Source: Streptomyces sp. A1136 (lineage in GTDB: Bacteria > Actinomycetota > Actinomycetes > Streptomycetales > Streptomycetaceae). Taken from it: a stretch of 64,000 bases of DNA. Location: assembly GCF_004795055.1 (NCBI RefSeq), contig NZ_SSBJ01000005.1, positions 124,001 to 188,000 of the forward strand, read 5' to 3'. Made by a program: the position numbers and the translations under genes. Below, piece by piece: positions 61,671 to 64,000 of this stretch (positions are counted from its first letter, which is position 1; every line of letters starts with the position of its first letter). The notes under the pieces are model-generated. The model was not told the origin of the DNA. It made no database searches and saw nothing but the letters and a program-made list of their open reading frames with translations.

Positions 61671-61888
61671 CGGGGGGCGTTCCCGGAGAGGGCGGCGATC
61701 AGCGAGGCGGGCCGCATGTCGGTCCAGTTCCGCTCGACGTAGTCCAGGCAGCCCTGGCGTCCGTCGGGTCCGTGCACCGGGGTCCAGCCCGCGGGGACGG
61801 GCTGGGCGGCCGGCCACAGGGAGTGCTGGAGCTGCTCGTTGCGCAGGACGGTGTAGGAGGCCTGGTCGTTCTCGAAGGGGTTGCTCAT
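61667..61888 (-). CDS. MbtH-like protein (third of three)
   Basis: 73 aa from ATG 61888 with GAGGT upstream; a GTG three codons earlier is less likely. Signature: SNPFEND, LQHSLWP, GW, ERNWTDMRPASL. It is the second gene of the - arm operon after the CysK/ATP-grasp fusion and probably assists its A domains. Its stop overlaps the T-E start. Confidence 0.93.
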   Translation of the reverse strand: MSNPFENDQASYTVLRNEQLQHSLWPAAQPVPAGWTPVHGPDGRQGCLDYVERNWTDMRPASLIAALSGNAPR

Positions 61889-61978
61889 GGCAGTCACCTC
61901 AAGGTGTGTGGGATCGGAAGTAAGGCGGGAGGAAAGGCAGGGCAGGAGGGAACCGGGGGGGGCGGGCGGGGCGCGTCG

Positions 61979-64000
61979 TCAGGGACGGGGCGCGGGGCCC
62001 ACGGTCAGGCGCACCAGGCTGCGGGCGGCGTCGAGGGCCTCGGTGACCCCCCGCGCCTCGGGGTGCCGGGCGATGAGGTGCCCCAGCCGGTCGGCGGCGT
62101 TCCGCGCGCGCCGGACCCGGGCGCCGGGGGCGGCGGTGACGGTGACGGCCTCGATGTCCTCGTTCCGGGCCGCCGCCTCGACGCCTTCGACGTCCTCCAG
62201 GACCCCGTCGGCGTCGGCGAGCAGGAACTGGATGCCGGCGTGGCCCGTGTGCGCGGGCTTCAGCTCGGGCGGCAGCCCGACGGCCACCCTCAACTGCTGC
62301 TCCAGGAGCCGTACCCCGGTGGCCAGCCGGACCAGTTCGGGGATCATGCCGCCGGCCGGCCGGGGGTTGATCTCGATGACGGCGGGCCCCTCGGGCGTCA
62401 GCTTCACCTCGGTGTGGGTGGCGCCGAGGCGGACGTCGGCCGCTTCGAGGGCCGCGGTCACCGTCTCGGTGATCCGCTGCGCCACCCCGGCCGGGAGCGG
62501 CGCGGGGAACAGGTGCCGGTGCTCCACGAAGTGCGGGCTTCCGGTGACGGACTTGGCCGTGATGCCCACGCACTCGGTGCGCCCGTCCCAGGTGAACATC
62601 TCCACGCTGTACTCCGGCCCGTCGAGGTACTCCTCGACGAGTACGGTGCCCGCGGTCGGCATGCCGCGGACGTTGGTGGTGACGGCGAGGATGCGGGCGG
62701 CCTGGGCGGCGGCGGCGCCTTCGTCGGAGCAGAGCAGGACGTCGTTGGAACCTGAGTCGTCGGCGGGCTTGACCACGCAGGGCAGTCCGGTGCGGGCCAC
62801 GGCGTCGGCGATCCGCGCCGGGTCCCGGACGATCGCGTACCGCGGCTGGCGCACGCCGGCGGCCTCCAGCGTGGCGCGCAGGGCGGACTTGTCGCGGCAG
62901 ACGACCATGGCCTCCTCCGGGTTGCCCGGCAGGCCGAGCCAGCGGGCCAGGGCCGCCACGGCCGGTACGTAGAAGTCGCTGGTGGTGGTGACGCCGGCGA
63001 TCTCCTCGCGGCGGAAGCGCTCCTGGACCGCCGTGCGCAGGGCGACCGCCGAGTTGGTGTCGCAGCGCACCACCTCGGCGCCGGTGGCGTCGAGCCCCCG
63101 GTAGCGGTCCGGGTCCGCGGTCAGCAGGACGGGTACGCAGCCGGTCTCGCGGGCCAGGTCCAGGGCCATCATGCCGGTGCCGGTGGTGTTGGACTCCACG
63201 AACAACAGGTGTCGCCGGATTCCGGCGGGCGCCTCGTAGTCCCGGCGCGACCAGGTGTGCGCGATCGTGTCGGCGGGGACGGTGGCCGGGCGGGTCGCGC
63301 GCGGCACCTCCCGGAGGGCGTGGGCGGTCCAGTGTGCCTCGTCGTACACGGTGTCGGCGTAGCGGTCGCCCCGGTCGGGCAGGATGCCGACGATGCGGGT
63401 ACCCGGTTCGGCGCGCTCCGCGAGGTCACCCAGGACCCGGTAGACGGAACCGGAGGTGTTGCCTCCGAAGATCTGCTGCTCGCGGGCGAGGTCCCAGGCC
63501 GCCGCGAACGCCTCGTGGTCGTTGAGCCAGTGCACCTCGTCGACGAGCGGGCGGTCGAGGTTGGCCGGCAGCAGGCTGTTGCCCAGTCCGCTCTGCAGGC
63601 GCCGGGGTACGTCGGGCTGGCCGAAGAGGGCGCTGCCGACGCAGTCGACGCCGACGACCCGCAGCCCCGGCAGCGTCTCCTTGACGGCGCGGGCCGTGCC
63701 GCACAGCGAGCCGCCGCTGCCGACCGCGCCGGCCAGGACGTGGAAGTCGCCGAGGTCCTCGATCAGTTCGGCGGCGAGCCCGCGATAGGCACCTGGATTG
63801 TCGGGGTTGGTGTACTGCTGCGGCCAGAACGCGCCCGGCAGGTCGCGCATCAGCTCGGCGAGCCGTTCCAGGCGGGCGCTCTGCCAACCGTGGCTGGTCA
63901 TCGCCTCGACGATGTGCACCCGGCAGCCCAGGGCGCGCAGCTTGGCGAGGGTGACGGGGTCGATGCGGGGGTCGGTGACGATGTGGACCTCGTGGCCGAG
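61979..64000 (-). CDS. CysK-like PLP enzyme fused to an ATP-grasp ligase (5' end cut by window)
   Basis: 673 residues visible; the N-terminus continues past 64000. The first ~240 visible residues match the second half of a beta-replacement PLP enzyme of the cysteine synthase/diaminopropionate synthase fold. GAVGSGGSLCGTARAVKE is the phosphate-binding loop, and GTRIVGILPDRGDRYADT is the C-terminal motif. The PLP lysine would be in the missing part. An ATP-grasp ligase follows: CVVKPADDSGSNDV, VLVEEYLDGPEYSVEMF, and the metal-binding VIEINPRPAGGMIPEL. The PLP half could make 2,3-diaminopropionate or a similar beta-substituted alanine, and the ATP-grasp half could join it to another acid. No SbnB partner is visible. 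It is the first gene of the - arm operon. Confidence 0.85.
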   Translation of the reverse strand, partial: LGHEVHIVTDPRIDPVTLAKLRALGCRVHIVEAMTSHGWQSARLERLAELMRDLPGAFWPQQYTNPDNPGAYRGLAAELIEDLGDFHVLAGAVGSGGSLCGTARAVKETLPGLRVVGVDCVGSALFGQPDVPRRLQSGLGNSLLPANLDRPLVDEVHWLNDHEAFAAAWDLAREQQIFGGNTSGSVYRVLGDLAERAEPGTRIVGILPDRGDRYADTVYDEAHWTAHALREVPRATRPATVPADTIAHTWSRRDYEAPAGIRRHLLFVESNTTGTGMMALDLARETGCVPVLLTADPDRYRGLDATGAEVVRCDTNSAVALRTAVQERFRREEIAGVTTTSDFYVPAVAALARWLGLPGNPEEAMVVCRDKSALRATLEAAGVRQPRYAIVRDPARIADAVARTGLPCVVKPADDSGSNDVLLCSDEGAAAAQAARILAVTTNVRGMPTAGTVLVEEYLDGPEYSVEMFTWDGRTECVGITAKSVTGSPHFVEHRHLFPAPLPAGVAQRITETVTAALEAADVRLGATHTEVKLTPEGPAVIEINPRPAGGMIPELVRLATGVRLLEQQLRVAVGLPPELKPAHTGHAGIQFLLADADGVLEDVEGVEAAARNEDIEAVTVTAAPGARVRRARNAADRLGHLIARHPEARGVTEALDAARSLVRLTVGPAPRP

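Noticed and set aside
1-64000. tRNA, rRNA, CRISPR arrays, insertion sequences, integrases or attachment sites
   Set aside because: None seen by reading; no transposase motifs, no regular spacer-repeat array and no tRNA-like cloverleaf noticed. A covariance-model scan would be needed to exclude small RNAs.

Overview
The window is very GC-rich, high-third-position-GC DNA with many 4-bp GTGA/ATGA gene overlaps. Together with several nonribosomal peptide synthetases (NRPSs), three MbtH-like proteins, an Sfp-type phosphopantetheinyl transferase and LuxR-type regulators, this points to a Streptomyces or close actinomycete biosynthetic region. No rRNA, tRNA, CRISPR array, transposase or phage gene was seen. 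The species cannot be named from the sequence.

Region 1 (1 to about 21.9 kb, all +) looks like the end of one NRPS cluster. It starts with the last carrier domain of an upstream NRPS. Next is an unusual NRPS built C-T-C-T-C-(adenylation remnant)-T, with no working adenylation (A) domain. A terminator and a separately transcribed CASTOR/POLLUX-like channel gene follow. The next NRPS is A-C-T-C-A-T-TE: its first A domain has no carrier directly after it and could charge the A-less modules in trans or across the protein. An MbtH gene and a 20-bp-stem terminator close this unit. A new operon then encodes both subunits of B12-dependent glutamate (methylaspartate) mutase, a free-standing class II aminoacyl-tRNA-synthetase core resembling archaeal AspRS-related asparagine synthetase, and a glutamate-synthase-like FMN protein. 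Together these suggest supply of 3-methylaspartate and perhaps its amide. An MFS exporter and the phosphopantetheinyl transferase end the region.

Region 2 (about 22 to 26.8 kb) is a spacer: a small unknown gene, an APC-type permease (-), an MFS transporter (+) with a terminator-like hairpin inside its first codons, and a SAM methyltransferase (-).

Region 3 (27.1 to 64 kb) is a second NRPS cluster with two arms. The + arm has C-A-T-E-C-A-T, then C-A-T-C-A-T-C-A-T-TE (one apparent 1-nt frameshift), MbtH, an MFS exporter and a small secreted peptide. The - arm, read from 64 kb down, has a CysK-like/ATP-grasp fusion (cut by the window edge), MbtH, a T-E didomain, two C-A-T proteins, a free-standing A domain and an MFS exporter. 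Between the arms lie a degenerate JmjC/cupin gene, a TrmB/LuxR-like regulator and a small LuxR-type protein. Binding-pocket residues give confident calls for Ser and Gly, a likely branched aliphatic residue, and several A domains left unassigned. The free A domain probably charges the T-E protein. The resulting D-residue fits the C domain of the 53337-56600 protein better than that of its immediate neighbour, so gene order and module order may differ.
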